The notes beneath the pieces are model-generated. The model was not told where the DNA came from. It ran no database searches and saw only the letters and a list, made by a program, of their open reading frames with translations. Shown piece after piece: positions 8,836-17,890 of a DNA stretch of 64,000 nt. The first letter of the stretch is position 1, and each line of letters opens with the position of its first letter. Both the position numbers and the translations under genes were made by a program. This DNA is from Mycobacterium syngnathidarum (GTDB lineage: Bacteria; Actinomycetota; Actinomycetes; Mycobacteriales; Mycobacteriaceae), in assembly GCF_001942625.1 (NCBI RefSeq), contig NZ_MLCL01000084.1, positions 1 through 64,000 on the forward strand. The letters are read 5' to 3'.

Positions 8836-10251
8836 GTGGCTACCCGCATCGTGATCATCGGCGGCGGACCCGCCGGCTATGAGGCGGCACTCGTCGCCGC
8901 TGCCCGCGGCCCGGAGGTCGCTCACGTCACCATCGTCGACTGCGACGGTATCGGCGGGGCGTGCGTGCTGTGGGACTGTGTGCCGTCCAAGACGTTCATC
9001 GCCTCCACCGGGGTGCGCACCGAACTGCGGCGTGCGCCCAACTTGGGGTATTCGCTGGATTTCGAGCAGGCCAAGATCTCGCTGCCGCAGATCAACGAGC
9101 GGGTCAAGAACCTCGCGACGGCGCAGTCCGACGACATCGCCGAGCGGCTGCGCAGCGAGGGTATCGAGCTGGTCGCGGGCCGTGGCGAGCTCATCGACGA
9201 CGTCCCGGGGATGGCCCAACACCGCGTCAAGGTGACCGGCCCGGACGGCGCGGTCAGCCAGCTGACGGCCGATGTGGTGCTCATCGCCACCGGCGCCAGC
9301 CCGCGCGTGCTGCCCAACGCGGCACCCGACGGGGAACGCATCCTCAACTGGCGCCAGCTCTACGACCTCGAAGGGCTGCCCGAGCACCTCGTGGTGGTGG
9401 GGTCCGGTGTCACCGGTGCCGAGTTCGTCAACGCCTACACCGAGCTCGGGGTCACGGTGACGGTGGTGGCCAGCCGCGACCAGATCCTGCCGCACGAGGA
9501 CTCCGACGCCGCCGCGGTGCTGGAGGAGGTGTTCTCCGAACGCGGTGTCACGCTGGTCAAGAATGCCCGCGCCCAGTCGGTGACCCGCACTGATTCGGGC
9601 GTCCTGGTCACCATGGCCGACGGCCGCGTGGTCGAGGGCAGCCACGCCCTGATGACCGTGGGGTCGGTCCCCAACACGAACGGGCTCGGTCTGGAGCGTG
9701 TCGGCATCGAACTCGGGCCGGGCAACTACCTCAACGTCGACCGGGTCTCGCGGACGTCGGTCCCGGGCATCTACGCGGCCGGTGACTGCACCGGACTGCT
9801 GCCGCTGGCGTCGGTGGCGGCCATGCAAGGGCGCATCGCGATGTACCACGCGTTGGGCGAGGCGGTGGCCCCGATCCGGCTGCGAACCGTCGCCGCCGCG
9901 GTGTTCACCCGCCCGGAGATCGCCGCGGTCGGAGTTCCGCAGGCCGCGATCGACGACGGATCGGTGCCGGCCCGCACCCTCACGCTGCCGCTGAACACGA
10001 ATGCCCGGGCCAAGATGTCCAGCCTGCGCCGCGGTTTCGTCAAGATCTTCTGTCGTCCGGCCACCGGTGTGGTGATCGGCGGAGTGGTGGTGGCGCCGAT
10101 CGCCTCCGAGTTGATCCTGCCGATCGCGTTGGCCGTGCAGAACGGCATTCCGGTCGACGAGCTGGCCCAGACCTTCTCGGTGTACCCGTCGTTGTCCGGA
10201 TCGATCACCGAGGCCGCGCGCCAGTTGATGAAACACGATGACCTGGATTAG
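8836..10251 (+). CDS. lpdA: Flavoprotein disulfide reductase-family NAD(P)H quinone reductase
   Basis: LpdA/Rv3303c-type flavoprotein, 471 residues, with FAD motif IIGGGPAGYEA at the N-terminus, an NAD(P) motif VVGSGVTGAEF near residue 195 and the second FAD motif GIYAAGDCTG near residue 318. The stretch CVLWDC puts cysteines at residues 43 and 48, the normal redox-disulfide spacing. The C-terminal region has YPSLSGS where the lipoamide dehydrogenase His-Glu dyad would lie, so it is not a standard lipoamide dehydrogenase. The GTG follows TAGGTT by six bases, suggesting a leaderless transcript. It is followed by glpD2. Confidence 0.9.
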   Translation: MATRIVIIGGGPAGYEAALVAAARGPEVAHVTIVDCDGIGGACVLWDCVPSKTFIASTGVRTELRRAPNLGYSLDFEQAKISLPQINERVKNLATAQSDDIAERLRSEGIELVAGRGELIDDVPGMAQHRVKVTGPDGAVSQLTADVVLIATGASPRVLPNAAPDGERILNWRQLYDLEGLPEHLVVVGSGVTGAEFVNAYTELGVTVTVVASRDQILPHEDSDAAAVLEEVFSERGVTLVKNARAQSVTRTDSGVLVTMADGRVVEGSHALMTVGSVPNTNGLGLERVGIELGPGNYLNVDRVSRTSVPGIYAAGDCTGLLPLASVAAMQGRIAMYHALGEAVAPIRLRTVAAAVFTRPEIAAVGVPQAAIDDGSVPARTLTLPLNTNARAKMSSLRRGFVKIFCRPATGVVIGGVVVAPIASELILPIALAVQNGIPVDELAQTFSVYPSLSGSITEAARQLMKHDDLD

Positions 10252-10293
10252 AGAATCGGGCGGATCTCACCTCACCCACGTAGCCTGGGGATC

Positions 10294-12039
10294 GTGACTG
10301 ACCCGATCTCAGCACCGGGCGACGGGCAAACGTTCCTCGGACCGCAGCAACGGGCGCAAGCCTGGCAACGACTCGGCAGCGAACAATTCGACGTGGTGGT
10401 GATCGGCGGCGGTGTCGTCGGAGCCGGTGCCGCGTTGGACGCGGCCACCCGAGGGTTGAAAGTCGCGCTGGTCGAGGCCCGTGACTTCGCGTCGGGCACG
10501 TCGAGCCGTAGCTCCAAGATGTTCCACGGCGGGCTGCGGTATCTGGAGCAATTGGAGTTCGGGCTGGTTCGCGAGGCCTTGTACGAGCGTGAGCTGAGCC
10601 TGACCACACTGGCACCGCATCTCGTCAAACCGCTGCCCTTCCTGTTCCCGTTGACCAACCGTTGGTGGGAGCGGCCTTATATCGCGGCGGGCATCTTCCT
10701 CTACGATCAGCTCGGCGGGGCGAAATCTGTTCCCGCACAAAAGCATCTGACCAAGGCCGGTGCGCTTCGGCTGGCCCCCGGACTCAAGCGCAGCTCGCTG
10801 ATCGGCGGGATCCGTTACTACGACACCGTTGTCGACGACGCCCGCCACACCATGACCGTGGCCCGCACCGCCGCCCATTACGGCGCGGTGGTGCGCTCGT
10901 CGAGTCAGGTGGTCGCGCTGCTGCGCGAGGGCGATCGCGTCGTGGGCGTGACGCTGCGCGATTCCGAGGATGGGGCCACCACAGAGGTGCGGGGCCATGT
11001 CGTGGTCAATGCCACCGGGGTGTGGACCGACGAGATCCAGGCCTTGTCCAAAGAGCGGGGCCGGTTCCGGGTGCGGGCCTCCAAAGGTGTGCACATCGTG
11101 GTGCCGCGCGATCGGATCGTCAGTGAGGTCGCGATCATCCTGCGCACCGAGAAATCAGTGCTTTTCGTGATTCCGTGGGGCACGCACTGGATCATCGGCA
11201 CCACCGACACCGACTGGAATCTGGACCTCGCGCATCCTGCCGCCACCAAAGCCGACATCGACTACATCCTGGGTCACGTCAACACCGTGCTGGCCACTCC
11301 GCTGACCCACGACGACATCGACGGGGTGTACGCCGGGCTGCGCCCGCTGCTGGCCGGTGAGAGTGAGGAAACCTCCAAGCTGTCGCGTGAGCACGCCGTC
11401 GCGGTGCCTTCGCCGGGCCTGGTGGCGATCGCCGGCGGGAAGTACACCACCTATCGGGTGATGGCGGCCGACGCGATCGACGCTGCCGCGGAGTTCATTC
11501 CGGCCCGGGTGGCGCCGTCGATCACCGAGAAGGTCCCGCTGATGGGGGCCGACGGGTATTTCGCCCTGATCAATCAGACTGAGTTCGTCGGGAAGCACTA
11601 CGGGCTGCATCCGTACCGGGTCCGCCACCTGCTGGACCGCTACGGCTCGCTGATCGGTGAGGTGCTCAAGATGGCCGAGGGCGAGCCGGACCTGCTGGCT
11701 CCGATCACCGAAGCGCCGGTGTACCTCAAAGTCGAGGCCTACTATGCCGCCGCGGCCGAGGGCGCGCTTCATCTCGAAGACATCCTGGCTCGCCGGATGC
11801 GGATCGCGATCGAATACCCGCACCGTGGGGTCGACTGCGCGCGCGAAGTGGCCGAAGTGGTTGCGCCCGTGCTGGGTTGGACTGCCGAGGACGTCGACCG
11901 CGAGGTCGCCACTTACATCGCCCGGGTGGAGGCCGAGGTGTTGTCGCAGACGCAACCCGACGACGAGTCGGCCGATGCGTTGCGCCAGGCCGCGCCGGAG
12001 GCGCGTGCCGAGATCCTCGAGCCCGTGCCGCTCAATTGA
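10294..12039 (+). CDS. glpD2: Aerobic glycerol-3-phosphate dehydrogenase
   Basis: Membrane-associated FAD enzyme of 581 residues that oxidises glycerol-3-phosphate to dihydroxyacetone phosphate and passes electrons to menaquinone. It has the FAD motif IGGGVVGAGAALDAATRG at about residue 34-52, the family hallmark FASGTSSRSSKMFHGGLRY after it, and a C-terminal DAO_C domain. GTG start with TAGCCT seven bases upstream and no Shine-Dalgarno. The gene ends in a TTGA overlap with the RluA-type gene; phoY1, found here in M. tuberculosis, is absent. Confidence 0.93.
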   Translation: MTDPISAPGDGQTFLGPQQRAQAWQRLGSEQFDVVVIGGGVVGAGAALDAATRGLKVALVEARDFASGTSSRSSKMFHGGLRYLEQLEFGLVREALYERELSLTTLAPHLVKPLPFLFPLTNRWWERPYIAAGIFLYDQLGGAKSVPAQKHLTKAGALRLAPGLKRSSLIGGIRYYDTVVDDARHTMTVARTAAHYGAVVRSSSQVVALLREGDRVVGVTLRDSEDGATTEVRGHVVVNATGVWTDEIQALSKERGRFRVRASKGVHIVVPRDRIVSEVAIILRTEKSVLFVIPWGTHWIIGTTDTDWNLDLAHPAATKADIDYILGHVNTVLATPLTHDDIDGVYAGLRPLLAGESEETSKLSREHAVAVPSPGLVAIAGGKYTTYRVMAADAIDAAAEFIPARVAPSITEKVPLMGADGYFALINQTEFVGKHYGLHPYRVRHLLDRYGSLIGEVLKMAEGEPDLLAPITEAPVYLKVEAYYAAAAEGALHLEDILARRMRIAIEYPHRGVDCAREVAEVVAPVLGWTAEDVDREVATYIARVEAEVLSQTQPDDESADALRQAAPEARAEILEPVPLN

Positions 12040-12890
12040 GCAAACGCCCGCCGCTGCCGGTGCGTGACGGACTCGGACCGGCGCGGTTGCGGTTGTGGGG
12101 CGGCAATGTGCACGACGAGTTGCAGCGGCGGTTCGGTTTGGGCGCGAAAGTGCTTGCCGGAGAGGTGGTTCTCCCCGACGGTACGCCCGTCGATGCGACG
12201 ACGACGCTGCCCGCCGGCGCGCACGTCTACTTCTACCGGGACCTGGTCGACGAGGTGGAGGTGCCGTTCGACATTCCGGTGCTGTACCGCGACGACGACA
12301 TCGTCGTGGTCGACAAGCCACATTTCCTGGCCACCATGCCCCGCGGTGGCCACGTCGCGCAGACCGCGCTCGTACGGCTGCGTCGCGCACTGGAACTCCC
12401 CGAGTTGAGCCCCGCGCATCGGCTGGACCGGTTGACTGCGGGGGTGTTGCTGTTCACCGCGCGCCGCGAGGTTCGGGGGCGGTATCAGCGGTTGTTCGCC
12501 GAAGGTCAGACTCGCAAGACATATCTCGCTCGCGCCGGGGGCGCGGCAACGGTGCCTCTGCCTGCCACATTGCGCAGCCGGATCATCAAGCACCGCGGGC
12601 AGTTACAGGCTTTCGAAGAGCCCGGGGAGCCCAACGCCGAGACCTACATCGAGGAGCTGGGGCAGGGGCTATACCGGCTGTCTCCGCGCACCGGGCGGAC
12701 GCATCAGCTGCGGGTGCACATGGCGTCGATCGGACTGCCGATTGTGGGTGATTCGTTGTACCCCAACGTGATCGACGTTGCACCCGATGACTTCGAGAAC
12801 CCACTGCAACTGCTGGCCCAGCGCCTCGAGTTCACCGATCCGATCACCGGCGAGGTCCGCGACTTCGTCAGTTCCCGCGGTTTGGGCTGA
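12036..12890 (+). CDS. RluA-family RNA pseudouridine synthase
   Basis: A 284-residue pseudouridine synthase related to Rv3300c. An S4-like N-terminal part precedes the catalytic core with HRLDRLTAGVLLF (catalytic Asp in HRLD) and the C-terminal RTGRTHQLRVHM motif. The frame is open back to 11877, but the TTG at 12036 overlaps the glpD2 stop by four bases and starts right before the domain, so it is the likely start. It modifies uridines in rRNA or tRNA; which site cannot be told. Confidence 0.85.
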   Translation: MSKRPPLPVRDGLGPARLRLWGGNVHDELQRRFGLGAKVLAGEVVLPDGTPVDATTTLPAGAHVYFYRDLVDEVEVPFDIPVLYRDDDIVVVDKPHFLATMPRGGHVAQTALVRLRRALELPELSPAHRLDRLTAGVLLFTARREVRGRYQRLFAEGQTRKTYLARAGGAATVPLPATLRSRIIKHRGQLQAFEEPGEPNAETYIEELGQGLYRLSPRTGRTHQLRVHMASIGLPIVGDSLYPNVIDVAPDDFENPLQLLAQRLEFTDPITGEVRDFVSSRGLG

Positions 12891-12931
12891 AGCCTTGCGC
12901 GACCGGATCGCGGTGATGTTCTACTGACGGG

Positions 12932-13702
12932 GTGAACCGTGAGACTTTTGACCATCTGTTCGACATGACCGACCGGACCGTGATCGTCACCGGAGGCACC
13001 CGTGGCATCGGGCTGGCGCTCGCCGAGGGCTTCACGCTGGCCGGCGCGCGGGTCGTGGTCGCCAGCCGCAAGCCCGAGGCCTGCGAGACCGCGGCTCAGC
13101 ATCTGCGCGAGCTCGGGGGACAGGCCATCGGGGTCCCCACCCACAGCGGCAATATCGACGATCTCGGTGCGCTGGTGGAGCGCACGGTCGCCGAGTTCGG
13201 CGGGATCGATGTGGTGGTCAACAATGCTGCCAACGCGTTGGCCCAGCCGTTGGGACAGATGACCCCGGAGGCCTGGGCAAAGTCTTACGAGGTGAACCTG
13301 CGCGGGCCCGTGTTCCTGGTACAGCACGCGTTACCGCATCTGAAGACCAGCTCGAACGCAGCGGTGTTGAACTTGGTGTCGGTGGGAGCGTTCAACTTCG
13401 CGCCCGCACTGTCCATCTATGCCTCGGGCAAGGCCGCGCTCATGTCGGTCACCCGATCCATGGCGGCGGAGTTCGTGCCGTTCGGCATCCGGGTGCACGC
13501 CCTGGCTCCTGGCCCCGTCGACACCGACATGATGCGCAACAACCCGCCAGAGGCCATCGACGCCATGAAGGGCGGCACCCTGATGAAACGGCTGGCCACG
13601 CCGGACGAGATGGTCGGCGCGGCCCTGCTCATGTGCTCGGACGCCGGCAGTTACATGACCGGGCAGGTGATCATCGTGGACGGCGGTGGGACCGCGCGCT
13701 AG
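12932..13702 (+). CDS. Short-chain dehydrogenase/reductase
   Basis: Classical SDR, 256 residues. The nucleotide-binding TGGTRGIG lies at residues 19-26, NNAAN follows, and the catalytic YASGK sits in the middle after a conserved Ser. The tail MTGQVIIVDGGG is typical. GTG at 12932 is the annotated start; an ATG at 12965 would remove 11 residues before the beta-1 strand. It converges on an enoyl-CoA hydratase with overlapping stops, which hints at acyl-CoA or 3-hydroxyacyl chemistry, but the substrate is unknown. Confidence 0.85.
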   Translation: MNRETFDHLFDMTDRTVIVTGGTRGIGLALAEGFTLAGARVVVASRKPEACETAAQHLRELGGQAIGVPTHSGNIDDLGALVERTVAEFGGIDVVVNNAANALAQPLGQMTPEAWAKSYEVNLRGPVFLVQHALPHLKTSSNAAVLNLVSVGAFNFAPALSIYASGKAALMSVTRSMAAEFVPFGIRVHALAPGPVDTDMMRNNPPEAIDAMKGGTLMKRLATPDEMVGAALLMCSDAGSYMTGQVIIVDGGGTAR

Positions 13703-14466
13703 CGGGGTGGCTTTCCGCTGAGGCTGCCGGTGCCGACGGACAGGATCTGGCTGCGGTTCTCCACGTGAAGCGCTGTTTCCAGGCAACCGGCGTCGAGGTT
13801 GGCCCACAGCACCTGCTTGGTCGATTCCAACCCGAATTTCCCGTAGCTGCACAAGGTTTCGGCTACTTCCAGGGCTGCACCGACCAGATCCGCGGTGTCC
13901 TCGACGACGCGCGTGACCAGGCCGAGCCGCAGTGCCTCTGCTGCATCGACGGCACGCGCGGTCAGGATCAAGTCGAACGCCGGGCCCGCGCCGATGATCC
14001 TGGGCAGCGTGTAGCTCACTCCGATGTCGCAGCCGCCGATGCCGAGCTTGATGAACTGCGTGCAGAATTTCGCTGCCGGACCGGCGATGCGGATGTCGCT
14101 GGCCGCGGCCAGGGCGAAGCCACCGCCGTAGGCGGCGCCGTTGACCGCGGCGATGACCGGTTGGCGCAGTCGGTGCAGTTTGACCGTCAGGTTCGCGATG
14201 CGTTCCTGCCAGCGCATTCCTGAGCGGGGAAATTCGGTACCGCCACCGGCCTCGGGCGGATTGGGGTTGCTCAGATCCAGACCCGAGCAGAACCCGCGGC
14301 CGGCACCGGTGAGCACCACGACACGGCATTCGTTGTTCGCCGCGATCTCGTCGAGGGTGGCGTGGAGCGCCTCGACCAGTTCGTAGGACAACGCGTTGAG
14401 CTTGTCGGGGCGATTGAGCGTGATGACGGCGATGTCGGGCCGCGGGTAGGCAAGGTCGAGTGGCAT
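13699..14466 (-). CDS. Enoyl-CoA hydratase/isomerase family protein
   Basis: Crotonase-fold protein, 255 residues. It begins with ITLNRPDKLNALS, has the oxyanion-hole segments GAGRGFCSGLDL and VNGAAYGGGFALA, and the typical C-terminal helices. Such enzymes hydrate or isomerise enoyl-CoA esters in fatty-acid or steroid breakdown. ATG start with no clear Shine-Dalgarno. It is a single gene, overlapping the stop of the convergent SDR. Confidence 0.87.
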   Translation of the reverse strand: MPLDLAYPRPDIAVITLNRPDKLNALSYELVEALHATLDEIAANNECRVVVLTGAGRGFCSGLDLSNPNPPEAGGGTEFPRSGMRWQERIANLTVKLHRLRQPVIAAVNGAAYGGGFALAAASDIRIAGPAAKFCTQFIKLGIGGCDIGVSYTLPRIIGAGPAFDLILTARAVDAAEALRLGLVTRVVEDTADLVGAALEVAETLCSYGKFGLESTKQVLWANLDAGCLETALHVENRSQILSVGTGSLSGKPPR

Positions 14467-14634
14467 GCGTGGAGGTTAACGTCGCGGGGGCATACCGGAC
14501 AGCTCATTGTGTTGCACTGCCGCCAAGATCCGACCGTGACACCATGACCGGGTGATGGCGTCGTGCTCGATTTCTCGGCCTCCACGAGCGTGCGTGCATT
14601 ACGGTTCGACGGACACTGACGAGACGGCGAGACG

Positions 14635-16023
14635 ATGACGACATTCGATGACTATTTGAGCGATGCCAGCAGCTTCATCTGGGGCCCATGGTTACTGATC
14701 CCGTTGCTTCTTCTCACGGGTGTGTATCTGACGGTGCTGTTGCGTGGAATTCAGTTGCGCCGCCTCGGAATGGCTTTCTGGTTGGCGTTCGTCAAACGCA
14801 CGGACGAAGGCGCCGAGGGAGACATCTCGCACTACCAGGCGTTGTCGACGGCGCTGGCCGCCACAGTCGGTGTCGGCAACATCGCGGGTGTAGCGACCGC
14901 GATCGCACTCGGCGGCCCGGGTGCGGTGTTCTGGATGTGGTGCACCGGCCTGGTCGGCATGGCCACCAAGTACAGCGAAGCCTTCCTCGGCGTGAAGTTC
15001 CGACGTACCGACGCCGCCGGTGAGCAGTCGGGTGGACCGATGTATTACCTGCGGCGCGGTATCAAGGGGCCAGTGGGGGTGTTTCTCGGCGGGTTCTTCG
15101 CGATCGCGGGCGTGTTGGCGTCGTTTGGTATCGGCAACATGACCCAGGCCAACACCGTCGCTGCCAACGTCAACGAAGAATGGGGAATCGCGGCACCGGT
15201 AACCGGAGCCGTCGTGCTGGTGCTGACCGCGGCCGTGATCATCGGCGGCATCAAGAGCATCGGCCGCGTCACCAGCTTGCTCGTCCCGTTCATGATCGTG
15301 GTGTACATCGTCGGTGCGGCCGCCGTCCTGGCGTTCAACATCGACCAGCTGCCCGAGGCGGTCGGCATCATCTTCACCGATGCCTTCACCGGCACCGCGG
15401 CGACCGGTGGGTTCGCCGGAGCGGCCGTGGCGGCGGCAATTCGCTACGGCGTCGCACGGGGCATCTTCTCCAATGAATCGGGCCTGGGCACCGGCGGTAT
15501 CGCCGCCGCGGCGGCCAAGACCACGCACCCGGTCCGCCAGGCATTGGTGTCGATGACCCAGACGTTCATCGACACACTGGTGGTGGTGAGCTTCACCGCG
15601 CTGGCGATCGTGGTCACCGGAGTGTGGAAAGACGCCGGAGCCGACGAGGCCGCCAGTTTCACCGCCCGTGCCTTCGCCCATGGGTTGCCCGGGGAGTGGG
15701 GCAGCGTCATCGTCACGGTCGGCGTGATGCTGTTCGCCTTTTCCACCCTGCTCGGCTGGTCCTACTACGGCGAGCGGTGTATGGAGTACCTGTTCGGACG
15801 AAAAGCTGTGCTGCCGTACCGGATCGTGTTCATCATCGTCACCTACATCGGATCGACCACCGCGCTGAAGACAGTGTGGACTTTCTCGGACGTGATGAAC
15901 GGGCTGATGGCGTTGCCCAACCTGATCGGTCTACTGATCCTGTCTCCACTGGTTTACCGCGAAACGCGGGCCTACTTCCGAGACAAGCGCGATGAGGATG
16001 TGCTGTCCGGCGGAGCTCACTGA
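14635..16023 (+). CDS. Sodium:alanine symporter family protein
   Basis: AGCS-family transporter, 462 residues, with about ten or eleven membrane helices. The signature GVGNIAGVATAIALGGPGA lies near residues 80-100, the family's Na+/amino-acid binding region. It is expected to import alanine or glycine with sodium. ATG start. The 168 bases upstream back to the enoyl-CoA hydratase contain no other gene I can support. Its stop overlaps that of the convergent TetR gene by seven bases. Confidence 0.9.
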   Translation: MTTFDDYLSDASSFIWGPWLLIPLLLLTGVYLTVLLRGIQLRRLGMAFWLAFVKRTDEGAEGDISHYQALSTALAATVGVGNIAGVATAIALGGPGAVFWMWCTGLVGMATKYSEAFLGVKFRRTDAAGEQSGGPMYYLRRGIKGPVGVFLGGFFAIAGVLASFGIGNMTQANTVAANVNEEWGIAAPVTGAVVLVLTAAVIIGGIKSIGRVTSLLVPFMIVVYIVGAAAVLAFNIDQLPEAVGIIFTDAFTGTAATGGFAGAAVAAAIRYGVARGIFSNESGLGTGGIAAAAAKTTHPVRQALVSMTQTFIDTLVVVSFTALAIVVTGVWKDAGADEAASFTARAFAHGLPGEWGSVIVTVGVMLFAFSTLLGWSYYGERCMEYLFGRKAVLPYRIVFIIVTYIGSTTALKTVWTFSDVMNGLMALPNLIGLLILSPLVYRETRAYFRDKRDEDVLSGGAH

Positions 16024-16730
16024 CCCTGGCTGTGCCACCCGTTGACGCCGACGGCGATCATCCGTAGCTGTTTGACCGCGGTGCGGTGGATTGCCTGGAC
16101 CGACTGGGTGTCCGCCGCATCCTCCAGCGACTCGGCTATCGAGATCATCGCGTTGACGAACAGACTGGCCAGGATGTTGAGATCCTCGCTGCTCCAGTCC
16201 TTGAGGGCGGGAAACCGGGCCAGGTCGATCGCGAGCTCGGAGGTGATCAATCGGATCTCGGTGCGAATTGCGTAGCGCAGCACCGACACCCCGCTGGAGC
16301 GTTCGCGGGCGATGAAGCGCCAGTGCTCACGCCGGTCGTTGAAACTGCCGATGAGGATCTCGGCAGAGGATTCGATGACGTGATGCGGATCGAGCTTGCC
16401 GGCGCGGGCGCCTCGCAGCATGTCGCGCAGCGACCGGAACGATTCGTCGATGAGCACCAGGCCGAGCGCATCCATCGAGTCGAAGTGGCGGTAGAACGCG
16501 GCGGGCACGATGCCGGCCTCGCGGGTGACCTCCCGCAGCGACAGCGCGCTGAAGCTGCGGTCTTCCAGAAGTGTGAGGGCCGCGGTGATGATCGCCCGGC
16601 GCGTGGCCTCTTTGCGCTCTTCCCGCGACAGCGTCTCGCGCGAACGCGCTGCCGACTCCGGCTTTCGTGTTCGTGAGCTCGATGTTCGTGAATTGGGCGT
16701 ACGTCTGTTCACTGATGTGAACCCTACCAC
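16017..16730 (-). CDS. TetR-family regulator next to desaturase genes
   Basis: TetR protein with its helix-turn-helix near residues 40-85 (TRRAIITAALTLLEDRSFSALSLREV then AAFYRHFDSMDAL) and a C-terminal domain like DesT/FasR-type regulators of fatty-acid genes. Up to 237 residues if GTG at 16730 is used; GTG at 16712 is an alternative eight bases after TAGGGT. The basic Arg/Ser tail before the DNA-binding domain is unusual. It is divergent from the ferredoxin reductase-desaturase pair and has a palindrome over its own 5-prime end, so it probably senses acyl-CoA and controls both directions. Confidence 0.8.
   Translation of the reverse strand: MVGFTSVNRRTPNSRTSSSRTRKPESAARSRETLSREERKEATRRAIITAALTLLEDRSFSALSLREVTREAGIVPAAFYRHFDSMDALGLVLIDESFRSLRDMLRGARAGKLDPHHVIESSAEILIGSFNDRREHWRFIARERSSGVSVLRYAIRTEIRLITSELAIDLARFPALKDWSSEDLNILASLFVNAMISIAESLEDAADTQSVQAIHRTAVKQLRMIAVGVNGWHSQGQ
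16707..16722. promoter_or_regulatory. Candidate TetR operator GTTCAC-TGAT-GTGAAC
   Basis: Perfect 6-4-6 palindrome over the start of the tetR gene, 25 bases upstream of TTGACA at 16748-16753, the -35 of the divergent desaturase operon. A second perfect palindrome, TGTGTACACA, covers 16775-16784 at the ferredoxin reductase start. The first is the better candidate for the TetR binding site because of its size and shape. Confidence 0.6.
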
Positions 16731-16783
16731 TTGCTGCGTTTTTATCGTTGACAGAGTCGCCTGTGCACGCGCACTGTGTACAC

Positions 16784-17863
16784 ATGTTCACTCAAACATT
16801 GACGAAGCGAGTGCTCGCGGCACCGCGGATGAGTGCGCTCGCGAACCTTCTGACCGGCCCGCACGGGGTTGACCGTTACACCGAGCTGGTCGAGCCGACC
16901 TGGACCCGTGGCGACGCCCGGGCCAAGGTGGTGGCGGTGCGGCGGCAGACGTCGCGCAGCGTCACGCTGACCCTGGAACCCAACGAGGCCTTCGCCGGGT
17001 TTCGGGCGGGTCAGCACATCAACCTCTCCGTCGAGATCAACGGCAGGCGTCGTACCCGCTGCTACTCGCCGGCCAGCGCCGAGGGGGCGCGCCACCTGGA
17101 ATTGACCGTCGGCCGCCATGAGGGTGGGCTGGTCTCGAACTACCTGTGCGACCACGCGTACCCGGGCATGGTGCTCGGTCTCGACTCGGTGGGCGGGGAT
17201 TTCGTCCTGCCTGCGGAGCTGCCGCAGCGCATCTTGTTCGTCTCCGGCGGTAGCGGCATCACCCCGGTGCTGTCCATGTTGCGCACCCTGCGTGCACAGG
17301 CGTTCACCGGCGAGGTCGCATTCGTCCATTACGTACGCGGCATCGAGGAAGCCTGCTACCGCACCGAGTTGGCGGCCATGCGCTCGGCCGGCATACGCAT
17401 CTTGCACGGTTACACGCGCGGCAGCGCCGCCGGCGAATTGGACGGGTACTTCGGTCCGGCCCACCTGGCTGAGGCCTTCCCGGGTGCTGAGCCCGACGCG
17501 GTCTTCGTCTGCGGCCCGCCGGCGTTGTTGGACGCAGTCCGGCAGCACCGCCCTGACGCGGTTTTCGAGAGCTTCGTGCCGCCGGCCTTCACGGTGCCCG
17601 CCGAGGCCACCGGCGGCACTGTCCGATTCGCCGACAGCGACATCGAGGTGGCCGACGACGGCCAACCGTTGCTCGTGCAGGCCGAGGCGGCCGGACTGAA
17701 GCCGGAAAGCGGCTGCCGCATGGGCATCTGCCACACCTGCACCCGATTCAAGACCAGCGGCGCGGTCCGCAACCTGATCACCGGCGCGATCTCCACCGCC
17801 GACTGCGAAGACATCGAAATTTGCGTCACCGCACCCGTCGGCGACGTCGTCATAGACCTTTGA
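16784..17863 (+). CDS. Ferredoxin reductase-type electron transfer protein for the desaturase
   Basis: A 359-residue oxidoreductase of the Rv3230c type: FAD-binding (RCYSPAS near residue 88), NAD-binding (SGGSGITPVLSML near 155) and a C-terminal plant-type 2Fe-2S domain with C-x4-C-x2-C in CRMGICHTC plus a distant Cys. It passes electrons from NADPH to the neighbouring desaturase. ATG at 16784 is chosen over an upstream frame; TTGACA at 16748 and a weak -10 (CACTGT) put the transcript start on this ATG. It lies 27 nt before the desaturase gene. Confidence 0.9.
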   Translation: MFTQTLTKRVLAAPRMSALANLLTGPHGVDRYTELVEPTWTRGDARAKVVAVRRQTSRSVTLTLEPNEAFAGFRAGQHINLSVEINGRRRTRCYSPASAEGARHLELTVGRHEGGLVSNYLCDHAYPGMVLGLDSVGGDFVLPAELPQRILFVSGGSGITPVLSMLRTLRAQAFTGEVAFVHYVRGIEEACYRTELAAMRSAGIRILHGYTRGSAAGELDGYFGPAHLAEAFPGAEPDAVFVCGPPALLDAVRQHRPDAVFESFVPPAFTVPAEATGGTVRFADSDIEVADDGQPLLVQAEAAGLKPESGCRMGICHTCTRFKTSGAVRNLITGAISTADCEDIEICVTAPVGDVVIDL

Positions 17864-17890
17864 GACCTGTTGACCCTGAAAGGCGCAGAC

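Noticed and set aside
8806..10236. 476-codon open frame opposite lpdA
   Set aside because: Antisense to a clear flavoprotein; residues are His/Gly/Gln/Arg-rich as expected for a GC-rich shadow, and no family features appear.
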